Shown: positions 1-7,170 of the stretch, piece by piece
Layout of the letters: every line of letters begins with the position of its first letter
Numbering within the stretch: position 1 is the stretch's first letter
DNA from: an uncultured Eubacteriales bacterium
Lineage (GTDB): Bacteria > Bacillota > Clostridia > Peptostreptococcales > Anaerovoracaceae
Direction: 5' to 3'
Length of the DNA stretch: 11,746 nt
Assembly: GCA_959021945.1 (NCBI GenBank)
Contig: CAUEYG010000016.1
Coordinates: forward strand, 1 to 11,746
The notes under the pieces: generated by a model
Told to the model about the DNA's origin: nothing
The model's database searches: none
What the model saw: the letters and a program-made list of their open reading frames with translations, nothing else
Translations under genes and position numbers: made by a program

Positions 1-433
1 CAGAAGATAAACAAACAAACAGAATGGAGGGCGAAAGGGCCTTCAGCGTATATTGTACTCCATCCATTTTTATAATGTGCAGTGCAATAAAATCAGAGCC
101 AAGATATAAGGCAGTGGAACAAACAGCTCCTATAATCAGAAACAGCCAAAGCGCAGAGCGGAATATGAGATGGGCCCGCACACGGTCTCCCATAGAAACT
201 GCCCCTGCAACCAATTTGGAAATGGCATTAGGAATTCCTACCGAAGATACGGCAAGCAACAGCATATAAAACTGATATCCTGCTGTATAAAAACCATTTC
301 CCATATCCCCAAAACCATCTACATTTGTAATTACAATTCGATATAAAAACCCCAAAAGCTTTACTACAATCTGCGCAATCAGAATACTCAAAACGCTGGA
401 CATAAACAAGCTATCTTTTTTCGTATTTCCCAT
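1..433 (-). CDS. SpoVB/MurJ-like polysaccharide or lipid flippase, N-terminal part (runs off the left edge)
   Basis: The reverse strand holds an open frame of 144 codons from the ATG at 433 to the window edge with no stop. The N terminus (MGNTKKDSLFMSS) leads into a membrane segment at about residues 11-30, then LLGFLYRIVITNV and a glycine-rich MGNGFYTAGYQFYMLLLAVSS stretch, followed by VGIPNAISKLVA. This order is typical of the first two or three helices of MOP-superfamily flippases of the SpoVB/MurJ/Wzx type, which move lipid-linked sugars or peptidoglycan precursors across the membrane. The family is usually about 500-550 residues, so roughly a quarter is visible. AAAAGGAA at 449-442 lies 8 bases before the ATG. 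It is divergent from the P-type ATPase. Whether it is SpoVB, MurJ or another paralogue cannot be decided from this fragment. Confidence 0.85.
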   Translation of the reverse strand, partial: MGNTKKDSLFMSSVLSILIAQIVVKLLGFLYRIVITNVDGFGDMGNGFYTAGYQFYMLLLAVSSVGIPNAISKLVAGAVSMGDRVRAHLIFRSALWLFLIIGAVCSTALYLGSDFIALHIIKMDGVQYTLKALSPSILFVCLSS

Positions 434-501
434 ACCCCAAGTTCCTTTTATTCCTTATGGAAAAATGCCTTGTGCTGCATTTCCCCTGTTCTTATAATGG
501 A

Positions 502-510
502 ATTATAACA
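502..510 (-). promoter_or_regulatory. Extended -10 promoter for the flippase gene
   Basis: The reverse strand reads TG-T-TATAAT at 510-502, a perfect extended -10 element. The best -35 candidate (ATTACT at 529-524, 16-base spacer) is poor, as is common for extended -10 promoters. Transcription would begin near 495, giving a leader of about 60 bases. The box is inside a 7-bp inverted repeat (TTATAAT at 492-498, ATTATAA at 502-508). Confidence 0.5.
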
Positions 511-639
511 GTAATTTATAAAAAGTAATGTTAAAAATGTTAAACAAAAGTTAAAACATCTTTTTTTAAACCTGGTTTATATGGAGTTTAAAACTTCTGG
601 TTATTGTAGAATCACAACAAAGACTTTTATTGCTCATAC

Positions 640-646
640 AAGGAGG
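640..646 (+). promoter_or_regulatory. Ribosome binding site that fixes the ATPase start
   Basis: AAGGAGG at 640-646 lies 7 bases before the ATG at 654. The longer frame opens at a TTG at 630, upstream of this site, and has no ribosome site of its own, so 654 is the start. Confidence 0.85.
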
Positions 647-653
647 AACGGTT

Positions 654-2906
654 ATGAATACCAGTGAAACAATGATAAAAACAACAGGCCAGATACTCAA
701 AGATAATATATGTACATTATTCAATCTCTTTAATGTACTCATCGCAATGGCTCTGGCTATTGCAGGAGCCTGGACCAATATGGCATTTATTCTGGTCATT
801 GCTGTCAATACTTTGATTGGCATTATTCAGGAATTACGGGCCAGAAAGCTGGTTTCAGAGTTAACCCTTTTATCAGCGCCAGAGGCCTGCATTATAAGGG
901 ATGGTTCTGTTGTCCATATTCCTGCAGAAGAGCTTCAAATCGGAGACTTGCTTCAGCTAAAAAGCGGGCATCAGGTTTGTGCTGACGCTATCCTGGAGAA
1001 GGGACAAGTGGAGGTCAATGAATCCATACTCACAGGAGAGTCAGATGCAGTCTTAAAGCAGCCCGGCGATAGTCTTTTATCCGGCAGTTTCATTGTCAGC
1101 GGTAAATGCAGCGCATCTGTTATTCATATTGGCTCCGATAACTTTGCGGAAAGCATTGCCTTAGAAGCAAAAAAAATCAAGCAAGCCCATTCTGAATTAA
1201 TGCTTTCCATGAGAAAGGTCACTCGCTTCACAGGCTTTCTCATTGTTCCTCTCGGAATACTGCTGTTGGCTCAAGCCTTCTTTCTTCGTAATGCTGCCCT
1301 TCCTGATGCAATCGTTTCTGCGTCAGCCGCTCTTTTGGGCATGCTGCCCAAAGGGTTGGTTCTGCTCATCAGCATTAGCTTAGCCGTAGGTGTCAGCCGT
1401 CTGGCAAAGCGGAGCGTTTTGGTACAGGATCTGTATTCCCTGGAAACTCTGGCCCATGTGGATACCATCTGTCTTGATAAAACAGGTACTCTTACAGAAG
1501 GAAATATGCAGGTGGAGGAAACGCTTACTCTGGGGAACCTGCCAGATGTGCCGCTTTCCGATCTTTTAGGCTCCTTTTTCCACTTTACAGATGATAACAA
1601 CGCAACCTTCCAGGCTCTTTATCAGTATTTCGGAGAAAATACAAAATATCCGCCAAAAGAAAAAATTCCATTTTCTTCTCAAAGAAAATGGAGTGCAATG
1701 ACATTTGATGCTCTGGGGACCATTTTAATTGGTGCTCCGGAATTGTTTATGAACAGAGGGCTCCCTGCTGCTGTAGAGGAAAAAATGCGCAGTGGCACAA
1801 GGGTCCTGGTCATTGGCTGGACTGGTTGTTTTTCCAAAGACCATCCTTTTCAACAAGCGATTCCCCTTGAAGCTGTATTTCTATCGGACCCAGTCCGCGC
1901 CAATGCACCTTCCACTCTGGCTGCTTTTAAACGAGAAGGTGTTTCTATAAAAATCATTTCAGGGGACCATCCTGCAGTTGTATCTGCTGCTGCAAAACAA
2001 GCAGGTTTAGAGGAATATGATTCTTATATTGATATGAGTACGATCCAAACAGAAGAAGATCTGCTTTCTATTGCAGACCGCTATGAGATCTTTGGAAGAG
2101 TCACTCCGAACCAAAAGAAACAATTAGTCCAGGCCCTGCAGGCAAATGGCCATTCTGTTGCAATGGCAGGAGATGGGGTCAATGATATTCTTGCCATGCG
2201 GGAAGCTGACTGCAGCATTACTGTGGAAGGTGCAAGTGATGCTGCCCGCCAGACAGCAAAAATCGTTTTGCTTGATTCGGATTTCTCCTCACTCTTGCAT
2301 GTTTTGCGTGAGGGCAGGCGAGTCGTTAACAATATTACAAAAGTTGCCAGTGTGTTTTTTATCAAGACCATTTACTCCATATTGCTGTCCCTTTTCTGTG
2401 TATTCACTAATACAGCCTTTCCGTTTATCCCCATTCAGATTACGCTGATTGACATGGCGATTGAAGGATATCCGGCCTTTTTCATGTCCTTTGAACCGGA
2501 TAACCGGAAAGTAACCGGGGACTTTTTCTCCTCTGTTCTGCGGGGAGCATTGCCTAATGGATTGACCATTGCTGTCATGGTAGGTTTTCTTCTGCTGGGA
2601 GCACCATGGCTCGGCATTCCAGCTTCGCAGATATCGCTATTTGTATATCTGGTACTGGGTTTTGTGGGTATGGAGGGAGTATTCAAAGCCTGTATGCCTT
2701 TTAACAAACTGCATCTATTCTTGTTTGTCTCTATGTGCGCAGGATTTTTAACCGCTCTGTTCTTGTTCCACACCATGCTCTACCTGCCGCCGTTGGGGCT
2801 GGACCAGCTTCCTTTAGCAGCAATCCTCATTGTTGTCAGTATTGCAATGGAGCGGTTCCTCCACCAGACGATTAACCAGTCGCACAGCTTCCATGGCATT
2901 TTCTGA
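654..2906 (+). CDS. CtpE-like cation-transporting P-type ATPase
   Basis: This 750-residue protein has the full P-type ATPase signature: TGES actuator loop (residues 127-130), phosphorylation site DKTGTLTE with Asp275, FSSQRKWSAM in the nucleotide domain (about 340-350), SGDHP (436-440) and hinge GDGVND (506-511). Membrane segments lie near residues 22-40, 42-58, 193-212 and 222-245, with six more after about 565. The N terminus starts almost directly at the first helix, as in CtpE-type pumps, without a heavy-metal CxxC domain. CtpE of mycobacteria is linked to calcium uptake; I infer a cation substrate, perhaps Ca2+, but cannot fix it. The M4 motif reads PKGL (232-235), with Lys233 where Ca2+ pumps have Glu in PEGL. 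The gene is monocistronic and its stop is 1 base from the stop of the convergent MATE gene. Confidence 0.92.
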   Translation: MNTSETMIKTTGQILKDNICTLFNLFNVLIAMALAIAGAWTNMAFILVIAVNTLIGIIQELRARKLVSELTLLSAPEACIIRDGSVVHIPAEELQIGDLLQLKSGHQVCADAILEKGQVEVNESILTGESDAVLKQPGDSLLSGSFIVSGKCSASVIHIGSDNFAESIALEAKKIKQAHSELMLSMRKVTRFTGFLIVPLGILLLAQAFFLRNAALPDAIVSASAALLGMLPKGLVLLISISLAVGVSRLAKRSVLVQDLYSLETLAHVDTICLDKTGTLTEGNMQVEETLTLGNLPDVPLSDLLGSFFHFTDDNNATFQALYQYFGENTKYPPKEKIPFSSQRKWSAMTFDALGTILIGAPELFMNRGLPAAVEEKMRSGTRVLVIGWTGCFSKDHPFQQAIPLEAVFLSDPVRANAPSTLAAFKREGVSIKIISGDHPAVVSAAAKQAGLEEYDSYIDMSTIQTEEDLLSIADRYEIFGRVTPNQKKQLVQALQANGHSVAMAGDGVNDILAMREADCSITVEGASDAARQTAKIVLLDSDFSSLLHVLREGRRVVNNITKVASVFFIKTIYSILLSLFCVFTNTAFPFIPIQITLIDMAIEGYPAFFMSFEPDNRKVTGDFFSSVLRGALPNGLTIAVMVGFLLLGAPWLGIPASQISLFVYLVLGFVGMEGVFKACMPFNKLHLFLFVSMCAGFLTALFLFHTMLYLPPLGLDQLPLAAILIVVSIAMERFLHQTINQSHSFHGIF

Positions 2907-2907
2907 G

Positions 2908-4275
2908 CTACGACTTTATCTGCACGTCATCTTGCTTTGGAAGTTTGCGGAAAAAGCTTACAACAAAAGGCAGGGATATAAAAAATGACAGAATATCGGC
3001 TGCAGTCTGGGCAATTTCTACGCCAGTAAGCCCCATAACCATAGGCAAAATTAAGATAGAAGGAATAAACAGCAGCCCGCTGCGCAGTGCAGCCAGAAAA
3101 CTTGCTGTACCGCTTTTTCCAATGCTCTGGAACAGCATATTGGAACAGATGGACAGTGGCTGGAAAAAGAGCGCGACCAACTGCGCCCGCAGAGCAAAGG
3201 TTCCAATGGCAATGACCTCAGGATCATTTCTGAAAAATCCTACCAGGAAAGCAGATACAAAAAAGCCAATGACAGCCGCACACCCAAGGCTTATTTCGCC
3301 TGCAAACCAAGTAAAAAAGAAGGATTTCCGAACTCTCGTAAATTTTTTGGCTCCATAATTAAAGGCTGCCACCGGCTGAAACCCCTGGCCGATTCCCAGC
3401 CCTACGGAGTAGATCAGAAAACAAATTCTGTTGACAATCGCCATTGCTGCAACTGCCGCATCACCATATATACCTGCCTGACTGTTGAGCATCATTGTGG
3501 CAACGCTGGACAGGCCCTGACGTATCAGACTTGGAAATCCCGTTTTCATAATAGCGCAAATATCTTTCCAGTCTATGGAAAACATATGAATGGACAGTTT
3601 ACTTGCTGTTCTTCCTGTAAGGAATACGCTGAGAAGGATACAAAAGCTGATCACTTGGGAAATGGCAGTTGAAAGCCCGGCGCCGGCTACGCCCATATCC
3701 AGTTTAAAAATGAGCATCCAGTCGCCAAAGATATTTAAGATCCCTCCTGCTGTCAGACCAATCATGGCCAAAGCAGCTTTTCCCTCATAGCGAAGAATGT
3801 TATTCATGACAAAGCTGGCGGCCATGACAGGGGCAGACAACAGAATAAACATACCGTATGTCTTTGCATAGGGCAAAATGGTGTCTGTACTTCCCAGCAG
3901 ACGCATTAACGGCTCCAACAGCACCAGCCCTCCTGCACCCAGCAGAATTCCTGCAAACAGGGAGCAAAAGAAACTGGTGGAAGCAAACCGAGATGCGCTC
4001 TCATGATCTTTTTCCCCCAGCTTTCTGGAAATAATGCTTCCGGCTCCATGGCCGAACATAAAGCCGATAGCCTGAATAATGGCCATGAGACCAAAGACCA
4101 CGCCTACGGCCCCACTGGCACTCGTTCCCAGCTGGCTGACAAAGTAAGTATCGGCCATATTATAGAAATTAGTCACCAGCATACTGATTGTGGTTGGAAT
4201 CCCCAGCATAATAACTAGTTTAGGGACAGGCGTTTCAGTCATCTTTTTGTATTCCTTTGAAATACTGCCCTCCAT
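2908..4275 (-). CDS. MATE-family efflux transporter (second of a tandem pair)
   Basis: This 455-residue, highly hydrophobic protein has about 12 membrane segments in two homologous halves, the normal size for MATE antiporters, which expel drugs or organic cations in exchange for Na+ or H+. Visible family marks are PKLVIMLGIPTTISMLVTNF at about 18-37, YNMADTYFVSQLG in the first helix pair, GHGAGSIISRKLGEK after helix 2, and GFQPVAAFNYGAKK at the start of the C-terminal half, matching the QPxxxFNxGA pattern of MepA/DinF-type members. GGGGGAG sits 5 bases before the ATG at 4275. It follows the first MATE gene with a 14-base gap and is the last gene of the marR operon. It is only distantly similar to its partner, so this is an old pair and not a recent duplication. 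The substrate is unknown. Confidence 0.93.
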   Translation of the reverse strand: MEGSISKEYKKMTETPVPKLVIMLGIPTTISMLVTNFYNMADTYFVSQLGTSASGAVGVVFGLMAIIQAIGFMFGHGAGSIISRKLGEKDHESASRFASTSFFCSLFAGILLGAGGLVLLEPLMRLLGSTDTILPYAKTYGMFILLSAPVMAASFVMNNILRYEGKAALAMIGLTAGGILNIFGDWMLIFKLDMGVAGAGLSTAISQVISFCILLSVFLTGRTASKLSIHMFSIDWKDICAIMKTGFPSLIRQGLSSVATMMLNSQAGIYGDAAVAAMAIVNRICFLIYSVGLGIGQGFQPVAAFNYGAKKFTRVRKSFFFTWFAGEISLGCAAVIGFFVSAFLVGFFRNDPEVIAIGTFALRAQLVALFFQPLSICSNMLFQSIGKSGTASFLAALRSGLLFIPSILILPMVMGLTGVEIAQTAADILSFFISLPFVVSFFRKLPKQDDVQIKS

Positions 4276-4289
4276 AGTAGCTCCCCCTA

Positions 4290-5729
4290 TTATGATTCTG
4301 TAAGAGACACGGTTTCTTCCTTAATCCTCCGGTTCAATTTTTTCATTTCCGGTATTACAAAACCGGCTACAATCAAGGCCGATGCCACATCAGCAATTGG
4401 CGCAGAAAATAAGATTCCATTTAATCCCATGAACAGCGGCAAAATGAGAATCAGTGGGATCAGCAGCAGGAGCTGTCTCAGCATAGATAAGATCGACGCT
4501 TTGAGAGGCTGCCCTGTTGCCTGGAAATAGTTGGTGGATACAATCTGAAACCCTGCACAGAAAATGCTGAACAGATAAATTCTCAGACATTTAATGGCAA
4601 AATCAGTAAATTCAGCGCTTTCACTTCCAAATAGAGCGATAATCTGTCCGGGGAAGATCTGGCATACCAGCCATCCCACAAAGATAGATCCTGTGGCTAA
4701 AAGCACAGCAAGGCTGTAGGTCCTTTTTATTCTCTCATACTTTTCCGCACCTCTGTTAAACCCTAAAATTGGCTGGGCCCCGATCCCTACACCAATTGCA
4801 AAGGAAGCGATAATCATAGCGATCTTCATAACAATTCCCATTGCGCTGAGGGCCACATCTCCTGTTATTTCACTTTGATTTCCGTAATAAACAAGGGAAC
4901 GGTTCATTACCACCTGCATGATACATGCTACAGACTGGGTAATTCCTGAGGAAATCCCCAATGTCAGAAACCGCTTGATCAAAGTCAGATCTTGCTTCAT
5001 TAATTTCTTGTTTAATTTCATATGCTGGGGTTTTTTGGAATCTTTCATAAAGTAAACCGTAAGAACAGCAGCTGAAATAATCTGTGAGGTAATAGTTGCA
5101 ATGGCAGCTCCCTTTACGCCCCAGTGGAAAACAAAGATATAGATTGGATCTAAAATCGTATTCAGCACTGCGCCAATGAGCATTCCATACATGGAAAGAC
5201 GAGGATGCCCATCTGTCCGCGCCAAGTTGGACAGAATAATCGCCAGCATATTAAAAGGGGAACCGATTAATAAGATGGCTGTGTAATCTATGGCATAAGG
5301 CATTACTTTCTCTGTAGCCCCAAAAAGGCTAAGAATCGGTTTTAAAAAGATCAATCCCAGGACCATAATTGCTACACTGATAATAATGGCAAACAGAAAA
5401 GCATTGTTTAAGGTTCGCTCCGCCTCTTTTTCTTTTTTCTCTCCCAGCTTAATAGCCGCATAAGCGCTGCTTCCTGCTCCGATCAGAGTACCAAATGCTA
5501 ACAGGATTGTCATAATTGGAAAAGCTACCGTGGTAGCAGCATTTCCCAGATAGCCAACGCCCTGCCCAATAAAGATCTGATCCACAATATTATAGATCGA
5601 GTTAATGAGACAGGAAATGGTAGCTGGAATGGAAAAGTTGATTAACAGCTTTCCAACAGGCTTATATCCCAATGGGTTTTCTATTCGTTCCGGATTTTGA
5701 CTTGTTATTTCTTGCTCTCTATGGTTCAA
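4290..5729 (-). CDS. MATE-family efflux transporter (first of a tandem pair)
   Basis: This is a 479-residue MATE antiporter with about 12 membrane segments. It shows NPLGYKPVGKLLINFSIPAT near residues 18-37, SIYNIVDQIFIGQGVG in the first helices, GAGSSAYAAIKLGEKKEKEA after helix 2, and GAQPILGFNRGAEKYERIKR at the centre, equivalent to the C-lobe QPxxxFNxGA motif. I place the start at a TTG (5729), because GGGAGG at 5741-5736 lies 6 bases upstream. The longer frame opens at another TTG (5765) that has no ribosome site and would overlap marR by 47 bases. With the chosen start the overlap is 11 bases, which suggests translational coupling. The arrangement MarR-MATE resembles S. aureus mepR-mepA, so multidrug export under a MarR repressor is a reasonable inference. 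Confidence 0.92.
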   Translation of the reverse strand: MNHREQEITSQNPERIENPLGYKPVGKLLINFSIPATISCLINSIYNIVDQIFIGQGVGYLGNAATTVAFPIMTILLAFGTLIGAGSSAYAAIKLGEKKEKEAERTLNNAFLFAIIISVAIMVLGLIFLKPILSLFGATEKVMPYAIDYTAILLIGSPFNMLAIILSNLARTDGHPRLSMYGMLIGAVLNTILDPIYIFVFHWGVKGAAIATITSQIISAAVLTVYFMKDSKKPQHMKLNKKLMKQDLTLIKRFLTLGISSGITQSVACIMQVVMNRSLVYYGNQSEITGDVALSAMGIVMKIAMIIASFAIGVGIGAQPILGFNRGAEKYERIKRTYSLAVLLATGSIFVGWLVCQIFPGQIIALFGSESAEFTDFAIKCLRIYLFSIFCAGFQIVSTNYFQATGQPLKASILSMLRQLLLLIPLILILPLFMGLNGILFSAPIADVASALIVAGFVIPEMKKLNRRIKEETVSLTES

Positions 5730-6189
5730 TTTGCGCCTCCCTTTTTTCTTCTGCCTTTTTTTCAATTATGCCGCAGGCTATTTCCGCCATGTTCTTTAAA
5801 ATTTCATAAAAAACATCTTCTTCAATAGGAAGCCCTGCGACAAGAGCTTCCTTCCACCTTTCTCTGACAGCGTAAATTTGCTTTATTACATGTTCCGCTG
5901 CTTTTGTTACATAAAGACGGCGTATGCGCCGGTCCGTTTCGTCGGTTTGCACTGTAACATATCCCAATTCCTCCAGTTTTCGGACAGCCTTTGTTACTGT
6001 TCCTTTATCAAAATGGCCCAGCTTTGCCAAATCATACATGGAAATTCCATTGTTTTCATGTATGCGAATCAGGAAAAACTGCTGCCCTCCTCCTATATGA
6101 TATTCTTCAAGAATCGAGTCATAATACTTTTGTGTATTTCTCTGAATAATGGATACAAATTTCAAAAACGTCGGTTTAAATTGCTCCAA
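5719..6189 (-). CDS. MarR-family transcriptional regulator
   Basis: This 156-residue winged-helix protein is of normal MarR size. The DNA-binding part covers about residues 32-95: GISMYDLAKLGHFDKGTVTK forms the helix-turn-helix, KAVRKLEELGYV the end of the recognition helix, and DETDRRIRRLYVT the wing with the D-R-R pattern of the family. N- and C-terminal helices should form the dimer. The open frame can be extended to 6270, but that region contains the promoter, so the start must lie downstream of about 6235. I choose the TTG at 6189 (MEQFKPTF), 10 bases after AAAGGGG (6206-6200); a GTG at 6198 is the alternative but lies only 1 base from that site. As first gene of the operon, under a palindrome on its own promoter, it probably represses itself and both MATE genes and is released by a ligand or drug. 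Confidence 0.9.
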   Translation of the reverse strand: MEQFKPTFLKFVSIIQRNTQKYYDSILEEYHIGGGQQFFLIRIHENNGISMYDLAKLGHFDKGTVTKAVRKLEELGYVTVQTDETDRRIRRLYVTKAAEHVIKQIYAVRERWKEALVAGLPIEEDVFYEILKNMAEIACGIIEKKAEEKREAQIEP

Positions 6190-6241
6190 ATTCTCCACAC
6201 CCCTTTCAAAAGTTGACCGCGCAACTATTGCGCCGAAGAGT

Positions 6242-6270
6242 ATTATAATACCAACTAGTTGATTAGTCAA
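6242..6270 (-). promoter_or_regulatory. Promoter of the marR-MATE-MATE operon
   Basis: On the reverse strand TTGACT (6270-6265) and TATAAT (6247-6242) are separated by exactly 17 bases, a near-perfect sigma-A promoter. Transcription would begin near 6235, leaving a leader of about 45 bases before the TTG at 6189. The -35 and most of the spacer lie inside the palindrome at 6253-6276. Confidence 0.85.
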
Positions 6271-6276
6271 CTAGTT
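6253..6276. promoter_or_regulatory. Probable MarR operator (perfect 10-bp inverted repeat)
   Basis: AACTAGTTGA (6253-6262) and TCAACTAGTT (6267-6276) are exact inverse complements separated by TTAG. The AGTTGA-N4-TCAACT core has the size and TTGA/TCAA pattern common for MarR-family sites. It covers the -35 box and much of the spacer of the marR promoter, so binding would block RNA polymerase. It ends 14 bases before the -35 candidate of the divergent small Fe-S gene, so that gene could be affected too. Confidence 0.8.
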
Positions 6277-6290
6277 TTTTCACAAATCAG

Positions 6291-6319
6291 GAGACAAGCT
6301 TTCATTAATCTGTTATGAT
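6291..6319 (+). promoter_or_regulatory. Promoter of the small [2Fe-2S] protein gene
   Basis: GAGACA (6291-6296, four of six matches to TTGACA) and TATGAT (6314-6319, five of six) are 17 bases apart. Transcription would start near 6326, giving a leader of about 35 bases that ends in the AGGGGGG ribosome site at 6348-6354. Confidence 0.55.
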
Positions 6320-6361
6320 AGAGTTAAAATTAAAAGAAATTTATCACAGGGGGGTATTATT

Positions 6362-6529
6362 ATGTCAAAAGAAATTTGCAAATGTTATCATGTCACAAAG
6401 GCGGATGTCAAAGAGGCTGTTAAAGATGGCGCTGTTACTTACAAGGAAGTGAAACAAGTTACGAAAGCCGGAAAAGCCTGTGGAAAGTGCAAGAAAAAAG
6501 TAAAAAAATATGTAAAAAAATGTATCTAA
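6362..6529 (+). CDS. Small lysine-rich BFD-like [2Fe-2S] protein
   Basis: This 55-residue frame starts at an ATG 7 bases after AGGGGGG (6348-6354) and ends with TAA at 6527-6529. Cysteines 6, 8, 40 and 43 form the CxC...CxxC pattern, with about 31 residues between the pairs, that binds a [2Fe-2S] cluster in the bacterioferritin-associated ferredoxin (BFD) fold. ICKCYHVTKADVKEAV and GKACGKCKKKV fit the helix-turn-helix layout of that fold, and the length matches stand-alone BFD proteins. Seventeen of 55 residues are lysine, mostly at the C-terminal end, and a fifth cysteine is at position 54. Family members pass electrons or act as redox modules; the partner here is unknown and no ferritin gene is in view. 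It is divergent from the marR operon and overlaps the convergent ABC permease gene by 4 bases. Confidence 0.85.
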   Translation: MSKEICKCYHVTKADVKEAVKDGAVTYKEVKQVTKAGKACGKCKKKVKKYVKKCI

Positions 6530-7170
6530 AACTCTTTTCTTTCCATAATGCGAACGCTGCACAGAAAGGATATGAACAGGCAAATCAAGGCTGCAGCTGC
6601 TCCTGCCAAACAAATCTCTGCAGGCTCCAATGAGGTCAGTCCATTCCAAATGGAGGTTCCCAGTTTTTCATTTTTTACGGCTGCAACTGCTGCTCCAAAG
6701 ATTACAGCCAGCAGCACTAATATGGCTACCCTGCCCTTCTGGCCACCCAGCTTTAACTGGACAGGGATCATAAGAGCCTGCATTACAAGCATCAGAAGCA
6801 GGGCACCTATATAAAGCATCCACCATAGATCATCATCTGCCGCAGGCTGTCCTGCCATGGTTATGGCAAGCACAGCGGCAGCCAGCCAGCCGCCGATTCC
6901 TGTCAGCAGCCCAAACAAATACTTTTCTGCCACATATTGCCTCCTTGAAACAGGCATTGTCAGAAGAAAGGCATAGCCGTTATCCAGTTCATCATAGTTC
7001 AAAGTGTTTAAGACCAAAACAGCAGACAGTACTGTAATATAGCTGATCACAAAGCCTGCGCTTTCTGCTCCCTGCAGCATTGTCATAATTACAGCTACAG
7101 CAAGCATTAAAAGAATCAAAAGTTTGGATTCCTTTAATGTATAAAAATCTTTCAAAAATAACGCTTTCAT
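6526..7170 (-). CDS. ABC-2 type exporter permease
   Basis: The 214-residue protein has about six membrane segments (near 17-33, 38-57, 87-105, 115-133, 147-165 and 187-208). Between the second and third is LNTLNYDELDNGYAFLLTMP followed by VSRRQYVAEKY, a hallmark of the ABC-2 permease family that also holds PmtB-like proteins (PF13346 type). The N terminus MKALFLKDFYTLKES is the usual cytoplasmic start. Its ATG shares ATGA with the stop of the upstream ATPase gene (4-base overlap), so the two are translationally coupled and form one exporter. GntR-ATPase-permease order resembles S. aureus pmtR-pmtA-pmtB and Bacillus ytr genes, which handle amphipathic peptides or respond to envelope stress. 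The substrate here is unknown. Confidence 0.88.
   Translation of the reverse strand: MKALFLKDFYTLKESKLLILLMLAVAVIMTMLQGAESAGFVISYITVLSAVLVLNTLNYDELDNGYAFLLTMPVSRRQYVAEKYLFGLLTGIGGWLAAAVLAITMAGQPAADDDLWWMLYIGALLLMLVMQALMIPVQLKLGGQKGRVAILVLLAVIFGAAVAAVKNEKLGTSIWNGLTSLEPAEICLAGAAAALICLFISFLCSVRIMERKEF

Larger units (their letters stand above)
434..653. other. Intergenic region between divergent flippase and P-type ATPase genes
   Basis: These 220 AT-rich bases separate two divergent genes. The left part holds the extended -10 promoter for the flippase, listed separately. On the plus strand the only promoter-like element for the ATPase is TAGAAT at 607-612 (five of six matches to a -10), without a convincing -35. 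Short symmetric stretches occur, such as AAACC-T-GGTTT at 568-578. No RNA gene or riboswitch was recognised. Confidence 0.6.

Noticed and set aside
24..269. 81-codon plus-strand frame at the left edge
   Set aside because: It is antisense to the partial flippase, whose reverse-strand frame gives clear membrane helices and family motifs.
1271..1600. 109-codon frame on the minus strand inside the ATPase
   Set aside because: Its sequence is Arg/Ser-rich shadow coding antisense to the ATPase M4 and phosphorylation-site region.
2945..3358. 137-codon open frame on the plus strand
   Set aside because: It lies antisense within the MATE gene, has no ribosome site and its translation resembles no family; the reverse frame is a clear transporter.
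5730..5765. Start of the first MATE at the TTG at 5765
   Set aside because: No ribosome site precedes it and it would add a basic MKKRQKKKGRRK head; the TTG at 5729 has GGGAGG at the right distance.
6190..6270. N-terminal extension of the MarR frame to a TTG at 6270
   Set aside because: The region contains the -35, -10 and predicted transcription start of the operon, so it cannot be translated from that promoter.
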